This document shows, one piece after another, positions 55,298 to 64,000 of a stretch of DNA of 64,000 nucleotides. The stretch covers positions 372,001 to 436,000 of the forward strand of contig NZ_VUOH01000002.1 in assembly GCF_015390235.1 (NCBI RefSeq). Direction: 5' to 3'. Below the pieces are notes generated by a model. That model did not search any database, had not been told where the DNA came from, and saw nothing but the letters and a program-made list of their open reading frames with translations. Made by a program: the position numbers and the translations under genes. The DNA comes from Quadrisphaera sp. INWT6 (lineage in GTDB: Bacteria > Actinomycetota > Actinomycetes > Actinomycetales > Quadrisphaeraceae). Position 1 is the stretch's first letter. Every line of letters begins with the position of its first letter.

Positions 55298-55768
55298 ATG
55301 CGCCGTGTCCTGCGCGCTCTGCTCACGCTGGCGGCGGCTGCGACCCTCGGGATCGCAGGAGCCGGCGCCGCCAACGCGTCCGCCTACGGCGTCACGCCGC
55401 TGCCCTCGTTCTCCTACCAGGACTCCACCGGCGCCACCCGCTCGGTGCCCTACGGCTGCGTGCTGATCCACAGCGTCGTCGGCGAGGGCCTGCAGATCTC
55501 GGCGCAGTACGCCAGCGTCGACTGCGCGGGCATCGCGGCCATGCGCTCGGGCCTGCTGTGCGACGTGAAGGTCGAGTTCACCTTCCGCCCCCTCAGCGGG
55601 CGTCCCGAGACCCTTGACACGTCCACGCTGCCGGGGTGCCGCACCCTGGGCATCAAGGCCTCCAACCGCAAGCTGCCCCCGGCGTTCGAGACCGGCGGCA
55701 AGATCTGCGCCAAGCTCTCCGTCTCGGACGAGGCGGTCTCCACGTCCTGCCACGTCGTCAGCGGCTGA
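55298..55768 (+). CDS. Small secreted six-cysteine protein
   Basis: 156 residues; ATG with GGAGG 6 bases upstream. Clear signal peptide: LRALLTLAAAATLGIAGAGA with a cut near ANASA. The mature 130 residues have six cysteines (PYGCVL, VDCAG, LLCDV, PGCRT, KICAK, TSCHV), likely three disulfides, and a beta-rich pattern. Family not recognised. The upstream stretch GCATTATCAAGACGTCAACTG is unusually AT-rich for this genome and probably holds its own promoter. Confidence 0.82.
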   Translation: MRRVLRALLTLAAAATLGIAGAGAANASAYGVTPLPSFSYQDSTGATRSVPYGCVLIHSVVGEGLQISAQYASVDCAGIAAMRSGLLCDVKVEFTFRPLSGRPETLDTSTLPGCRTLGIKASNRKLPPAFETGGKICAKLSVSDEAVSTSCHVVSG

Positions 55769-55902
55769 CCAACCCCTGACCCGCACCTCGGGGCCGGCAG
55801 GCCCCAGCACGGCGGACAGGCCCCGCGCAGTCCGCGTGTTCTCCCGCGCCCGCGCCCCGCGCCTACCTACGGTGAAGATCCCCCCACCCGGAGGTCTTCC
55901 CG

Positions 55903-58569
55903 ATGCGCCGTCCCCTGCCCGCTCTGGCCGCTGCGGCCACCGCCGGGCTGCTGGTCGTCGGCGTCTCGGCGGCAGCGCCCGCGAGCGCTGACCAGCAGCT
56001 GGCGGGCCCCGCCGCGAGCAGCCTCGACAGCGACCAGCCGACGGCGCTGCTGCGGGGGACGCTGCGGGTGCTCGCCGACGCCGACCACACCGAGGCCGGG
56101 AGCCTCGAGGCGGCGCGCAGCGCGGCGGCGGCCGAGCTCGCCGAGCACGAGGACGGCGGGGAGGGCGGGCACGACCACGCGGCCCACGACCACGACGCCG
56201 ACGCCGACGCCGACGGAGCCCGCGGCACCACGCCGCTGACGTCGTACCTGCAGGTCGGGGGCGTGTGGGTGCCCCTGGACAGCGCCGACGTCGAGGAGGT
56301 CGTCCCCGGCAGCGCGGTGACCGTGCGCGTGGAGGTGCCCGCGCCCGTCGTCGCGGCGGTGCAGGACGGCGAGCCGGTGGACACCTCCACGCTCGCACCC
56401 ACCGCCGGGCCCGCCGGCGGTGCCAGCAGCACCGGAGCCACGTCGGCGTCGAAGGACACGACCATCCCGGAGCGCGCGCTCGACGCCGCCCTGGACTCCC
56501 CCGCGGCGGTCGGCTCGGCCCTGTCGCGGGCCAGCGCCGTCGCCGCCGCGACCACGGCCGAGCCGGTGGCCGCCGACGTCGTCGGGGCGACCGCGCCGCT
56601 GGCGGCGACGGTCACGTCGTCGCAGCCCGTGACCGTGGTGGCGATCTCCATGCTCGGCGGGTCGGACTCGTACTACTCCGACTCCAGCATCGACTCGCTG
56701 CTCTCCTCGACCAGCGACTACTGGGGCGAGCAGACCGGCGGCGCCGTCGGGTTCCGCCGTGACGGCGCGGTCACCCGGTACTCCAGCTCCCTGAGCTGCT
56801 CCAACCCGAACGCCCTGTGGAACGAGGCAGCGCAGCGCGCCGGCTTCAGCCAGGGCGCGGGCAAGCACCTGCTGCTGCTCCTGCCGCCGCAGGCCTACCG
56901 CAGCGGCTGCTCCTACGGGCTCGGCTCGGTGGGGGCCTCCGCGGGCGCCGGGGGCGTGGCCTACGTCAGCGACGCCAGCTGGCCCGCGATCGCCCACGAG
57001 CTGGGCCACAACATGTCCCTGCTGCACGCCGACCGGCTCGACTGCGGCAGCGACGTCGACACCGCCTTCGGCACCGGGGGCGGCTACGGCGACTGCTCGG
57101 TCATCTCCTACGGCGACCGCACCGACGTCATGTCCAGCGCCGCCGCCCGCGCCGACGGGACTCCGGTGCAGGCCACCGGCAGCGCCTCGGCGATCGCGCT
57201 GGCGCGCCTGGGCGTGCTCGGCAGCGGTGGCCGCGTCGAGGTGACCGCCTCCGGCACCTCGACGTGGACGGTGGCGCCGCTGTCGTCGCTGTCGGGCCTG
57301 CGCTCGGTGCGGGTCACCGACCCCCGCAGCGGTGACGCCTACGACCTCGAGGTCCGCGCGGCCACGGGCCGCGACACCTTCGGCTGGGGCGGGTCCAGCC
57401 GCACCACCTACGGCCTGCGGGTGCTCAAGACGGGTCAGGACGGCGGCTCGCTGCTGCTCGACGCGTCGCCGACGGGCAGCCCGAGCAGCGACACGAACGT
57501 CGTCGTCGCCCAGGGGACGACGTTCACCAGCGCCGCCGGCGGCGTCGCGGTGCGCACCAGCGCCCCCGCGGCCGACGGCTCCGTGACCGTGCAGGTCTCG
57601 GTGGCGAGGGCGGGCCAGGAGCACTGGGCCAGCAGCGCGGTGTCGCTGGCGGCCACGCGCCTGCAGGGAGCGGACCGGTACAGCACCGCCACGGCCGTCT
57701 CGGCGGCGCTCGTGCGCTCCCCCTCCGCGGGCCAGCGGGTCTTCGTGGCCTCGGGCGAGCGGTTCCCCGACGCCCTCGCGGCCGGCGCCGCGGCGGGCCG
57801 CACCAGCACGACGACGCCGGTGGTGCTGGTCCCCGCCACGGGTGACCTCCCGAGCTCGGTGCGCACCGAGCTGTCGCGGCTCGCGCCGAGCCGCATCACC
57901 GTGGTCGGCGGGACCAGCGCCGTCGACGACGGCGTGCTGGGCCAGCTGAGGGCGTTCGCGGGCACCGTCGACCGGACCTCCGGCGACGACCGGTACGCCA
58001 CCAGCGCCGCGGCCGCCCTGCAGGCCGCCTCCGCCAGCGGCTCACCCACCGGCCGCCCGGTGTACCTGGCGACCGGCGCGAACTACCCCGACGCCCTCTC
58101 GGGCGGGGCGGCTGCCGCCGCGGCGGGCGGCTCGCTGCTGATCACCGACCCCGGCGCGCTGTCGGGCCCGACCGCCGCGGCGCTGGCCCAGCTGCGCCCC
58201 AGCGCCGTGCACGTGCTCGGCGGGACCATCACCGACTCCGCCATCGCCCAGGTGCGGGCCGCCGCGCCGGGAGCGGCCGTCGACGTCCTCAAGGGGAGCG
58301 ACCGCTACGAGACCGCCGTCGCCGTGGCCCGGGCCGCCTTCCCCGACGGCGCGGCGTCGGTGGTCCTCGCGACGGGCCAGGACTTCCCGGACGCCCTCGC
58401 GGGCGGCCCGCTGGCCGCCGCAGGTGGGGCCCCGCTGCTGCTCGTGCAGCCCGGCTGCGCCCCCGGCCCGGTGGTCGACGGCGTGACCCGCCTGGGCGCC
58501 CGCAGCGCCACGGTGCTGGGCGGCCCGACCTCGCTGTCCGACGCGGCCGCCTCGCTCGACCGCTGCTGA
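55903..58569 (+). CDS. Secreted zinc metallopeptidase with type-2 cell-wall-binding repeats
   Basis: 888 residues; ATG with GGAGG upstream. Signal peptide PLPALAAAATAGLLVVGVSA, cut near APASA. Residues 86-106 form a His/Asp metal-binding-like stretch (GGHDHAAHDHDADADAD). A metzincin-like domain holds WPAIAHELGHNMSLLHADRL (HExxHxxxxxH, near residue 364), with Cys in SLSCSN, SGCSYG, LDCGSD, YGDCSV and a VMSS turn that may be the Met-turn. A beta domain follows, then three cell-wall-binding repeats (about 582-888): QGADRYSTATAVSAAL, SGDDRYATSAAAALQA, KGSDRYETAVAVARAAF, each with a PDALAAG/PDALSGG segment. A wall-anchored protease. Confidence 0.9.
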   Translation: MRRPLPALAAAATAGLLVVGVSAAAPASADQQLAGPAASSLDSDQPTALLRGTLRVLADADHTEAGSLEAARSAAAAELAEHEDGGEGGHDHAAHDHDADADADGARGTTPLTSYLQVGGVWVPLDSADVEEVVPGSAVTVRVEVPAPVVAAVQDGEPVDTSTLAPTAGPAGGASSTGATSASKDTTIPERALDAALDSPAAVGSALSRASAVAAATTAEPVAADVVGATAPLAATVTSSQPVTVVAISMLGGSDSYYSDSSIDSLLSSTSDYWGEQTGGAVGFRRDGAVTRYSSSLSCSNPNALWNEAAQRAGFSQGAGKHLLLLLPPQAYRSGCSYGLGSVGASAGAGGVAYVSDASWPAIAHELGHNMSLLHADRLDCGSDVDTAFGTGGGYGDCSVISYGDRTDVMSSAAARADGTPVQATGSASAIALARLGVLGSGGRVEVTASGTSTWTVAPLSSLSGLRSVRVTDPRSGDAYDLEVRAATGRDTFGWGGSSRTTYGLRVLKTGQDGGSLLLDASPTGSPSSDTNVVVAQGTTFTSAAGGVAVRTSAPAADGSVTVQVSVARAGQEHWASSAVSLAATRLQGADRYSTATAVSAALVRSPSAGQRVFVASGERFPDALAAGAAAGRTSTTTPVVLVPATGDLPSSVRTELSRLAPSRITVVGGTSAVDDGVLGQLRAFAGTVDRTSGDDRYATSAAAALQAASASGSPTGRPVYLATGANYPDALSGGAAAAAAGGSLLITDPGALSGPTAAALAQLRPSAVHVLGGTITDSAIAQVRAAAPGAAVDVLKGSDRYETAVAVARAAFPDGAASVVLATGQDFPDALAGGPLAAAGGAPLLLVQPGCAPGPVVDGVTRLGARSATVLGGPTSLSDAAASLDRC

Positions 58570-58625
58570 TGGCGGCTCGGGCGCCGTCCGGCGGGTCCGC
58601 TCGGTTCGCCAGGGCAACAGGAACG

Positions 58626-58631
58626 TAGGGT
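58626..58631 (+). promoter_or_regulatory. Leaderless -10 box (TAGGGT)
   Basis: TAGGGT, then CGTCGG (6 bases), then GTG at 58638. Confidence 0.55.
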
Positions 58632-58637
58632 CGTCGG

Positions 58638-59462
58638 GTGGGGACCGCCGTCGACATCTCCGCGATCGCCCCCCTGGGGTGGGTCCTGCTGGTGGCGGGG
58701 TGCCTGGTCATCGGGTTCTCCAAGACCGCCTTCGCGGGCGTGGGGCTCCTGGCCACGGTGGCGTTCGCGTTCGCGTTGCCGACCCGCGCGTCGACGGGCG
58801 CCGTCCTGCCGATGCTGATCCTCGCCGACGTCGTCGCCGTCGCCCTGTACCGGCGGCACGCCCACTGGAAGCTGCTCGTGCGGCTGCTGCCGTGGATGCT
58901 CGTGGGTCTGGCGCTGGGTGCGGTCTTCCTCGACGTCGTCGACGACGTCGCGCTGCGGCGCTTCCTCGGGGTGCTGCTGCTCCTGCTCGCGGCGCTGCAG
59001 GGCCGCGCGATGCTGAACGCCTCGCGGGCGGCGCGGGCCGCGGAGCGGGAGCGCCCCGGCGAGGCGCTCGAGCCCTCCCCCGGCCCGGAGAGCTGGTCGC
59101 CGCTGCGGCGCCGCGCCCTCGCAGGGGCCGCCGGCGGCAGCGCCGGCTTCGCGACCATGGTGGCGAACGCCGCCGGCCCGATCTCCACGATGTACCTGCT
59201 GGTGATGCGGGTCGACAAGATGGGCTTCGTCGGCACGGCCGCGTGGCTGTTCTTCATCGTCAACCTCGCCAAGGTGCCGTTCAGCGTCGGGCTCGGGCTG
59301 ATCGACGGGCAGTCGCTGCTGCTGAACCTGCTCCTGGCACCGGCGGTGCTCGCGGGGGCGTTCCTGGGGGCGAAGGTGCTGCGCCGCGTGCCGCAGCGCA
59401 TCTTCGCCAGCACCACCCTGGCGCTGACCGCCGTCTCCGCGGTGGGCCTGCTGCTCGTCTGA
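58638..59462 (+). CDS. TauE/SafE family membrane permease
   Basis: 274 residues, about 8 helices with the internal repeat of the family: GWVLLVAGCLVIGFSKTAFAG (the first GxSKTAFAG motif), PMLILADVVAVALYRRHAHW, and the second half GAAGGSAGFATMVANAAGPIST, VGTAAWLFFIVNLAKVPFSV, LLAPAVLAGAFLGAKVL. Family members export sulfite or other organosulfur anions, but substrates vary widely. Expressed from a leaderless-type promoter after the metallopeptidase gene; the two need not be linked in function. Confidence 0.9.
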   Translation: MGTAVDISAIAPLGWVLLVAGCLVIGFSKTAFAGVGLLATVAFAFALPTRASTGAVLPMLILADVVAVALYRRHAHWKLLVRLLPWMLVGLALGAVFLDVVDDVALRRFLGVLLLLLAALQGRAMLNASRAARAAERERPGEALEPSPGPESWSPLRRRALAGAAGGSAGFATMVANAAGPISTMYLLVMRVDKMGFVGTAAWLFFIVNLAKVPFSVGLGLIDGQSLLLNLLLAPAVLAGAFLGAKVLRRVPQRIFASTTLALTAVSAVGLLLV

Positions 59463-59517
59463 CCCGCCCCGCTGGCGCCGCGCCCTGCCCTGCCCTGCCC
59501 TGCGCCCCGCGGCGGAT

Positions 59518-59579
59518 GCGGATCTTGGCGATCGGTGGGTCACCACGGGCCCGCCGACCCACCGATCGCCAAGATCCGC
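59518..59579. terminator. Long perfect hairpin
   Basis: 24-bp perfect arms (59518-59541, starting GCGGATCTTGGCGATCGG, and 59556-59579) with a 14-base loop, between the permease and the NHL/wall-binding gene on the same strand. A short CCCTG tandem precedes it (59483-59500 area). Probably ends permease transcription. Confidence 0.75.
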
Positions 59580-59586
59580 GCCCCCG

Positions 59587-59598
59587 CCGTGATCATGG
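59587..59598. promoter_or_regulatory. CCGTGATCATGG motif
   Basis: Exact copy about 45-55 bases upstream of the NHL/wall-binding gene start. Like the 24518 copy, it continues as (A/G)CGTCCG. Confidence 0.4.
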
Positions 59599-59641
59599 GC
59601 GTCCGCCACCCGCCCGCGTGTCGCAACCGATCTCCGCCCGG

Positions 59642-62288
59642 GTGGTCCGTCACGATCTCCTGGTGGACTGCCCTCCGGACCCCCGCCCCGGAGCCCAGCG
59701 CCGCCCCACCCCGGTCATCGCAGCGCTGGCGCTCACCGCTCTCGCCGCGACCGGACTCACCGGAGCCGAGCCCGCCCAGGCCGCCGCGTACGGCGCTGCC
59801 GCGGCGGTCACCGTCACCGGCGCGACGCTCGGCGACGTCGACGGCGTGGTCGTCTCTCCCACCGGCACGACGTACGTGCTCGACGGCTCCGGCAGCGGCC
59901 AGCTGGTCGCGCTGAACGCCTCGGGACAGGTGCTGGCCGTCCTCACGCTCGGGGCCACCAGCGGCATCGGGGCGGTGAGCAACCCCCAGGGCCTCGCACT
60001 CGACACCTCCGGCGCGGGACGGCTGATCATCGCCGACACCGGCAGGAACCGCGTCGTCTCCACCCCGCTGCCCGCCCTCGGGGCAGCCGGCTCTCCGACC
60101 GCCGCCGCCGCGGTGCTCACCCTGGTGGCAGGTAGCAGCGCTGCCGGCGCGGCACCCCAGGAGGGTCCTGCCAGCAGCTCACCGCTCAAGGCACCCGCAG
60201 GGGTCGCGTGGGACGCCGCGACGAGCTCGCTCTACATCGCCGACACCGGCAACAACCAGGTCGAGAAGGTCTCGGGGACGTCGTTGACCATCGTGGCCGG
60301 CACCGGCCACGCCAGCGGTCTGCGGGCCAGCACCGCGCGCGCCACCGAGCTGGACGGTCCACAAGATGTGGCCGTCGACCCCGCCAACGGCGACCTCTAC
60401 ATCGCCGACACCGGCAACGGCGCCGTGCTGCGCGTGGCAGGGACCAGCTCGGCGGTGGTGGCGACGGGGCTGACGGGCGTCGACGCGCTGGCCGCCTCCG
60501 CCTCGGACGTCCTCGCCGCGAGTACCACCGCGGTGCTCTCGGTGGCCGGTGGCAGCGCCTCGCCCGTGGCCACAGGACTCCACGACGTGCAGGGCCTCGC
60601 CTTCGGCCCGACCGGGGTGGCGTGGGTCGCCGACGACGACACGACGCCGGTGCTGCTCACGCTGACGCCCCCGCCTGCGACCCCCACCGCGGTGCGCATC
60701 ACCTCCACGGCGCCGACCTCGGCCGTCAAGGGCGTGGCCATGAGCCGCACCTTCACCGCCAGTGGGAGTCCCGCTCCGACGTGGTCGTTCGTCGGCACGA
60801 CGCCCACCTGCCTCGGGTCGGGGTCCATCGGCTCCACCTCGGGCGTGCTCACCGGCACGCCCGGCACCGCGGGCAGCTGCGCCTTCACCGTTCGCGCCGA
60901 CAACGGCAGCACCCACGACGAGCAGGTCGTCACCCTCACGGTCGGGAGCGTGCCGGCGACGATCAGCGCCAAGCCCGTCGCCGTCGCCGCCCAGGGCAGC
61001 GCCACCGTCACCTGGGCCGCCCCGACCGCGAGCACCGCGGCCGGCGAGGGCATCACCGGCTACGTGCTCACCCCGTACGCCGGGGGGCGCGGCGGGCACC
61101 CCGAAGACCCTCTCCCCCAGCACCCTGAGCACGACGCTCACGGGCCTGACCGCAGGCACCTCGTACACCTTCACCGTCGCCGCGACCAACGCCTTCGGCA
61201 CCGGGGTGGCCTCCACCGCGTCCGCCGCGGTGGTGCCCTACGGCGGGGTCACCCAGCCGCCGGCGGGGCTCACGCGGGTGCAGGGCGGCAACCGCGTGAT
61301 GACGGCGGTGGCCACCTCGCGCCAGCTCTTCCCCGGGGCGGGGAGCGCGCGCGCCGTCGTCATCGCGTCGTCGACGAGCTTCGCGGACTCCCTGGCCGGG
61401 GCGCGCCTGGCCTCGGCCGTGGGGGCGCCGCTGCTGCTCACCGACCCGCTCGCGCTCAACACCGAGGTGGCCGGCGAGGTGGCCCGCGTGCTCGCGGTCC
61501 CGCCCGCGACGACGGCCAGCACCACCGCGGGCCCCGCCCTCGCCGCGGCCGACGCCGCCGGAGCGGTCAAGCCGACGACGACGGGGACGGTGTACCTCCT
61601 CGGGGGCACCGCGGCGGTCTCCGCCGACGTCGAGGCCGCCGTCAAGGCGGTGAACGCCAAGTACTCGGTGACGCGGGTCTCGGGCGCGGACCGGTACGAG
61701 ACCGCCACCAAGATCGCGGCGCAGGTCGCCGTCGACGACCCGGTGGCCGGCGCCCCGCTCTACGTGGCCAGCGGCCGCGACTACCCCGACGGCCTGGCCG
61801 TGGCCGCGCTGGCCGCGCGCACGGGCGGGGTGGTGCTGCTCACCGACGGTCCGACGATGCCGGCCTCGACGCTGACCCACCTGCAGAAGTTCGACCCCAA
61901 CAGCGAGCTGCTGGTCGCCGTGGGCGGCCCGGCCGCGAGGGCGACCGCCGGACACGGCGCGGACCGCGCGCTGGTCGGCACCGACCGCTACGACACCGCG
62001 CGCCGCGTCGCGGAGCGGTTCACCGCACCGGCGGGGTCCGCGCGCGTCACGGCGGTGGGGCTGGCGACCGGCGACAACTGGCCCGACGCCCTCGCGGGGG
62101 CCGCGGCCATGGGCAACCTGCGGGGGCCGCTGCTGCTGACGCCGTCGGCGTCGCTGTCGCCGTCGGTCGCTCCCGCGGTCACGGCGGCCTCGTCAGCGGG
62201 GCGGCCGTCGTCGGCGCTGGTGTTCGGAGGCCCGACGGTCGTGTCGACGTCGACGTCGAGCGCGTTCGGGGTCCTCGTCAGCGGGTGA
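59642..62288 (+). CDS. Secreted NHL / Ig-like / Fn3 / cell-wall-binding-repeat protein (apparent frameshift)
   Basis: About 880 residues after correction. Signal peptide VIAALALTALAATGLTGAEPA, cut near AQAAA. Two or three NHL repeats: GVAWDAATSSLYIADTGNNQ, DVAVDPANGDLYIADTGNGA (residues 80-280). Then an Ig-like domain (AVKGVAMSRTFTASGSPAPTW), an Fn3 domain (ITGYVLTPYAGG..TAGTSYTFTVAATNAFGTG), and three wall-binding repeats (SGADRYETATKIAAQV, VGTDRYDTARRVAERF and a first diverged one). The frame breaks inside Fn3 at the G6 run 61082-61087; removing one G restores it. Start uncertain: GTG 59618, 59642 or 59663, all without a clear ribosome site. It could bind a ligand at the wall. Confidence 0.75.
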
Positions 62289-62688
62289 GGCCGAGCGGCG
62301 CCTCGGTCCGGGGCAGGGCCACGGAGGTCCTGGGGCGCAGCAGGGCGGCGGCCGCGTCGAGGGCGGCCCGGGGCTCCTGCGCCGGACGCCACTCCTCGTA
62401 GGCCACCTCGGCGCCGTCGGCGTCGTGGGCCCACAGCCAGCCGCTGCCGCCGTCGTCGACGGTCAGGACGACCTCGACCCCGGCGACCTGCCAGCGGCAG
62501 CGCACGTCGCCGTCGCCGTCGAGCCCCACCTCGGGCTCGGGGTCGCCGTCGGCGAGCAGTGCCGCGAGCAGGCGGTACAGGTGCCGGGGGCCGGCGAGCG
62601 ACGACGCTCCGACGGGCTGCCCGGGCAGGGCGACGAGGGCGAGGAGCTGCTGCTCCACGCCGCGCAGGAGTTCCCTTCGCTGGGTCAC
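62278..62688 (-). CDS. Hypothetical protein, 136 residues
   Basis: Starts VTQRRELLRGVEQQLLALVA (GTG at 62688 or 62691). A helical start, then an acidic beta-rich part: EVGLDGDGDVRCRWQVAGVE, VVLTVDDGGSGWLWAHDADG, AEVAYEEWRPAQEP, then a short helix and basic tail. No signal peptide or recognised family. The 3' end overlaps the convergent wall-binding gene by 11 bases. Longer versions would translate the palindrome array and were rejected. Confidence 0.6.
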   Translation of the reverse strand: MTQRRELLRGVEQQLLALVALPGQPVGASSLAGPRHLYRLLAALLADGDPEPEVGLDGDGDVRCRWQVAGVEVVLTVDDGGSGWLWAHDADGAEVAYEEWRPAQEPRAALDAAAALLRPRTSVALPRTEAPLGLTR

Positions 62689-62752
62689 CACCTGGTGATC
62701 GGCACGGCGGGGCTCCGGGTTGAGGGCGCTCCACCGCTGCCCGTGCCCCGGG

Positions 62753-62877
62753 TGACCGCGGTCACCTGGCGCGCTGACCGCGGTCACCTGGCGACCTGGC
62801 CTCCTGGGCGTCCGGCACGCCACCTGACCGCGGTCAGCGGCGTGGGTGACCGCGGTCAGCTGGGGTGACCGCGGTCA
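62753..62877. repeat. Intergenic palindrome element, copy B (5 x TGACCGCGGTCA)
   Basis: Exact copies of TGACCGCGGTCA at 62753, 62775, 62825, 62847 and 62866. The first four have the same 22-50-22 spacing as copy A at 6003; a fifth is added 19 bases on. It lies in the divergent gap between the 136-residue protein and the 34-residue protein. Confidence 0.9.
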
Positions 62878-62998
62878 GGTGGCGGCGTGTCGTGGCGCCG
62901 CGCCCGAGAGCGGTCTCCAGCACGAGTCGATCACCTGCGGCGGGAGCCGGCCGCGCCCTAGCGTCGAGGTCCCACCAGGTCTCGAGGAGGAGCCCGTC

Positions 62999-63103
62999 GT
63001 GAGCCAGATCGCCGACACCGTCCGCAAGCCCGTCGCCGTCGTGAGCGAGGTGGCCCTGGTGGCCGGCACGCTCGTCCGCCTGGTCCTGCGCAGCAGCCGC
63101 TGA
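62999..63103 (+). CDS. 34-residue amphipathic/hydrophobic small protein
   Basis: GTG start with a very strong GAGGAGG site 8-10 bases upstream and a TAGCGT box at 62959. Product: a short polar head (SQIADTVRKPVAVV) and a hydrophobic centre (SEVALVAGTLVRLVL) ending RSSR; it could be a membrane-associated microprotein. Too short for family assignment. Its stop is the first unit of an 11-bp tandem repeat. Confidence 0.6.
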   Translation: MSQIADTVRKPVAVVSEVALVAGTLVRLVLRSSR

Positions 63104-63140
63104 GCCGCCGCTGAGCCGCCGCTGAGCCGCCGCTGAGCCA
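63101..63140. repeat. 11-bp tandem repeat with stops in all frames
   Basis: Three perfect TGAGCCGCCGC units (63101, 63112, 63123) and a fourth partial one. The 11-base period puts TGA in each reading frame in turn; the first TGA ends the 34-residue gene. Confidence 0.8.
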
Positions 63141-63176
63141 CCACCGGCCGGCCCACGAGCGGAGCAGCCGGCGACC

Positions 63177-64000
63177 TCAGCCGAGCTGGGCGCCGTCGGC
63201 CTCCTGCGCCAGCGCGAGCCGCGCCGCGCGCCCGATGACGGCGCTGTAGGTGGGGTAGGCGAAGCGCACCTGCGCCAGCGAGGCCAGCTCGACGCCGGCG
63301 GCCATCGCCGTCGTCACCGCCTGGATGACCTCGACGGCGTTCTCGCCGACGGCGTGCGCCCCGATGACGCTGGTGCGCGAGGAGTCGACGACCAGCTTCA
63401 GGAAGCCGCTGGTGCGGTCGTCGATGACGGCCCGGTCGAGGTCGGCGTACGACACCGAGGCCACCCGGCAGCCGGGCGCGCGGTCGCGGGCCTGCTCCTC
63501 GGTGAGGCCGACGCCGGCGTAGTCGGGGTCGGTGAAGCCGCCCGCGGGCAGCAGCTGGTGGGTGCGGCGGGCGCTGGCGCCGAGGACGGCGACGGCGGCC
63601 GCGGCCTCGCCCTCGAACTGCGCGGCCTGGACGAGCATGTCGCGGCCGATGGCGTCTCCGACGGCGAGGACGTGCGGCACCGAGGTGCGCAGGTGCTCGT
63701 CGGTGACGACGGCGCCGCGCTCGGTCTCCACGCCCGCGGCCTCCAGGCCGAGGTCGTCGAGGTTCGCGGGCCACCCGGTGGCCATGACGACGACGTCGAA
63801 CTCGTCGCTGGCGGCCCCGCCGCCCTCCGCCTCGGAGGCGGTCCAGTGCAGCGCGACCGCTCCGGAGGCCGCGCGCTCCAGGCGCTCCACCCCGCCGATG
63901 CCGGTGAGCACCCGCACGCCCTGGCGCGAGAACGCCTCGGCGAGGTGCGCGGCGACGTCGTGGTCGGAGCCGGGCAGCAGCCGGGGCGCGAGGTCGAGCA
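63177..64000 (-). CDS. FAD/NAD(P)-dependent pyridine nucleotide-disulfide oxidoreductase (partial, C-terminal part)
   Basis: The frame is open to the window edge, so the N-terminus is missing. About 275 residues are seen: LLPGSDHDVAAHLAEAFSRQG, then DVVVMATGWPANLDDLGLEAAGV, HVLAVGDAIGRDMLVQAAQFEG (FAD-binding GD motif), and the dimerisation domain DPDYAGVGLTEEQARD, FLKLVVDSSRTSVIGAHAVGENAVE, FAYPTYSAVIGRAARLA. It resembles soluble transhydrogenase/mercuric-reductase-type enzymes. The His-Glu pair of disulfide reductases is replaced in YPTYSAVIG (no HxHPT), so it may not act on disulfides. Confidence 0.85.
   Translation of the reverse strand, partial: LDLAPRLLPGSDHDVAAHLAEAFSRQGVRVLTGIGGVERLERAASGAVALHWTASEAEGGGAASDEFDVVVMATGWPANLDDLGLEAAGVETERGAVVTDEHLRTSVPHVLAVGDAIGRDMLVQAAQFEGEAAAAVAVLGASARRTHQLLPAGGFTDPDYAGVGLTEEQARDRAPGCRVASVSYADLDRAVIDDRTSGFLKLVVDSSRTSVIGAHAVGENAVEVIQAVTTAMAAGVELASLAQVRFAYPTYSAVIGRAARLALAQEADGAQLG

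Noticed and set aside
59516..59641. ATG start inside the 59518 hairpin for the NHL/wall-binding gene
   Set aside because: It would place the start within a terminator-like hairpin and add an Arg-rich stretch before the signal peptide.

Overview
The window comes from a very GC-rich, Gram-positive actinobacterium. Three things point there: a WhiB regulator beside the coenzyme F420 genes fbiA and fbiB; a nearly complete arabinogalactan pathway (UDP-galactopyranose mutase, two galactofuranosyltransferases, a galactan ABC exporter, an Emb-type arabinosyltransferase, a decaprenyl-phosphate phosphoribosyltransferase, a DprE2-like reductase); and frequent GTG starts with leaderless promoters. Several secreted proteins carry type-2 cell-wall-binding repeats. 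Together these suggest a member of the Kineosporiales type (Kineococcus or Quadrisphaera), but the genus is an inference.\n\nLayout. 1-5.6 kb (minus): a DUF5719 protein and a large GT2/membrane protein, both with apparent frameshifts, then whiB. 6.1-8.8 kb (minus): fbiA, a small HExxH protein and fbiB, translationally coupled. 8.9-14.5 kb: DprE2-like SDR, AlkA-like DNA glycosylase, TIGR03089 protein, MFS transporter, aminotransferase. 14.5-17.1 kb: a guanidinium exporter under a guanidine-III riboswitch, and two tandem GDP-mannose 4,6-dehydratase genes. 17.1-21.4 kb (minus): two secreted proteins, a PGRP-type amidase and a SpoIID-domain protein, sharing FG-GAP-like repeats. 21.6-36.8 kb: PAP2 phosphatase, decaprenyl-phosphate phosphoribosyltransferase, a GT4, a flippase, Emb, Wzt/Wzm exporter, glfT2, glf, a GT2 and glfT1; these make, export and decorate the cell-wall galactan/arabinan. 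36.8-38.9 kb: a serine hydrolase/membrane protein/HTH operon with a palindromic candidate operator. 39-43 kb: a cell-wall-binding-repeat protein and a DUF1800/DUF1501 pair. 43-50 kb: two large DUF6541-like membrane proteins, a small anchored protein and a GH3 lipoprotein. 50-55 kb: a PRC-barrel protein with an extreme Asp/Arg repeat region, a flippase and two GT4 enzymes. 55-64 kb: secreted proteins (a 6-Cys protein, a zinc-protease fused to wall-binding repeats, an NHL/Fn3/wall-binding protein), a TauE/SafE permease, a 34-residue protein and the end of a flavoprotein oxidoreductase.\n\nStructure beyond genes. A repeat element built on the palindrome TGACCGCGGTCA lies near both ends of the window with the same internal spacing (22-50-22 bp). 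Long perfect inverted repeats lie between genes, mostly convergent ones. The motif CCGTGATCATGG recurs just upstream of several start codons. Eight genes show TANNNT placed 6-7 bases before the start codon. Three genes are broken at G/C homopolymers in a way that suggests either assembly indels or real phase variation. No tRNA, rRNA, CRISPR array, insertion sequence or prophage was seen.
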